From Thermoplasmata archaeon (GTDB taxonomy: Archaea > Thermoplasmatota > Thermoplasmata > Thermoplasmatales > Thermoplasmataceae): a stretch of DNA of 32,308 bases. Every line of letters starts with the position of its first letter. Position 1 is the first letter of the stretch. Where the stretch lies: assembly GCA_021846695.1 (NCBI GenBank), contig JAJZWN010000013.1, positions 1 to 32,308 on the forward strand. The letters are read 5' to 3'. Below the pieces are notes generated by a model that was not told where the DNA came from, did not search any database, and saw only the letters and a program-made list of their open reading frames with translations. Shown here piece by piece: positions 32,197 to 32,308 of this stretch. Both the position numbers and the translations under genes were made by a program.

Positions 32197-32308
32197 ATGG
32201 TGTCAGAACGATGGACAAGAAGCAATAAATCAGTATATAATCTGGGATACCATATTATCTGGTGCCCGAAATACAGAAGAAATGTACTGGTAAATGGCAT
32301 AGATGTAA
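32197..32308 (+). CDS. tnpA: IS200/IS605-family transposase TnpA, N-terminal part (cut by window end)
   Basis: The last 112 bases open a frame of 37 codons that continues past the window. It contains SVYNLGYHIIWCPKYRRNVL, which matches the very conserved start of Y1 (HUH) transposases of IS200/IS605 (S.Y...YH.VW.PKYRR.VL). TnpA cuts and joins single-stranded element ends. The HUH motif and catalytic tyrosine lie further downstream, so whether the gene is intact, and whether a tnpB follows, cannot be seen. ATG 32197 is the likely start; no strong TATA element is placed at the spacing used by host genes, as is usual for this transposon class. Confidence 0.85.
   Translation, partial: MVSERWTRSNKSVYNLGYHIIWCPKYRRNVLVNGIDV

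Noticed and set aside
1..32308. CRISPR array, tRNA or rRNA genes
   Set aside because: I saw no regularly spaced direct repeats and no T-arm-like GGTTCGAATCC pattern or its complement with a surrounding cloverleaf; GGTTC/GAACC at 32060-32080 is a simple stem without the rest of a tRNA.

Overview
The window is chromosomal DNA from an archaeon, most likely a member of the Thermoplasmatales close to Ferroplasma, Acidiplasma, Picrophilus or Cuniculiplasma. The sequence shows archaeal genes throughout: Hel308, Trm5, TiaS, AK6/Fap7, RadA, RadB, FEN-1 with a PCNA-binding tail, the primase small subunit PriS, archaeal GAPDH and archaeal TyrRS. DNA is AT-rich (about 36% G+C by eye) with heavy AGG/AGA arginine use. 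A B12-type radical SAM protein resembles a Thermoplasma family. The assignment below order level is inference.

Layout from left to right. (1) 1-1834: the end of the Hel308 helicase gene, then Trm5. (2) 1935-3971: a compact mercury-resistance unit, with an HxlR-type regulator divergent from a small Hg-binding HMA protein and a mercuric reductase MerA. (3) 4147-6955: a tightly joined run of cis-prenyltransferase, TiaS, AK6-like NTPase and a small unknown gene. (4) 7127-9964: a 48-residue coiled-coil gene and a two-subunit 2-oxoacid:ferredoxin oxidoreductase on the minus strand. (5) 10187-12234: a MarR regulator and a site-2-type membrane protease. (6) 12268-17523: an ABHD14-like hydrolase, RqcH/NEMF ribosome-rescue factor, glucose/mannose phosphate isomerase, an MFS transporter and a two-helix membrane protein. 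(7) 17524-18311: about 790 bp with no intact gene. (8) 18312-20005: RadB and FEN-1. (9) 20002-23155: a 92-residue unknown, TyrRS, a 60-residue unknown and a radical SAM protein, all on the minus strand. (10) 23560-28779: SMC and ScpA, convergent with RadA. (11) 28781-31760: GAPDH upstream of RadA, PriS, and a protein built of 40-residue Ala-Trp repeats. (12) 31930-32308: a strongly structured non-coding stretch and the start of an IS200/IS605 TnpA gene cut by the window edge.

Functionally the window is dominated by chromosome maintenance (Hel308, RadA, RadB, FEN-1, PriS, SMC-ScpA) and translation or RNA modification (Trm5, TiaS, TyrRS, RqcH, AK6). Central carbon metabolism (2-oxoacid oxidoreductase, GAPDH, isomerase) and one mercury-detoxification insert complete it. 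A consistent regulatory signal runs through it: at nearly every gene or operon head a TATA-like element is centred 23-27 nt before the chosen start codon, implying leaderless transcripts, whereas at least two operon-internal genes have a Shine-Dalgarno motif (korB and radA). I used this to select several start codons.

The points most worth following up are a PriS without any cysteine, a TyrRS with a degenerate HIGH motif, the Ala-Trp repeat protein, the mercury operon with an HxlR-type regulator, the folded region before tnpA, and the small genes of unknown function. I did not find a clearly new defence or mobile system.
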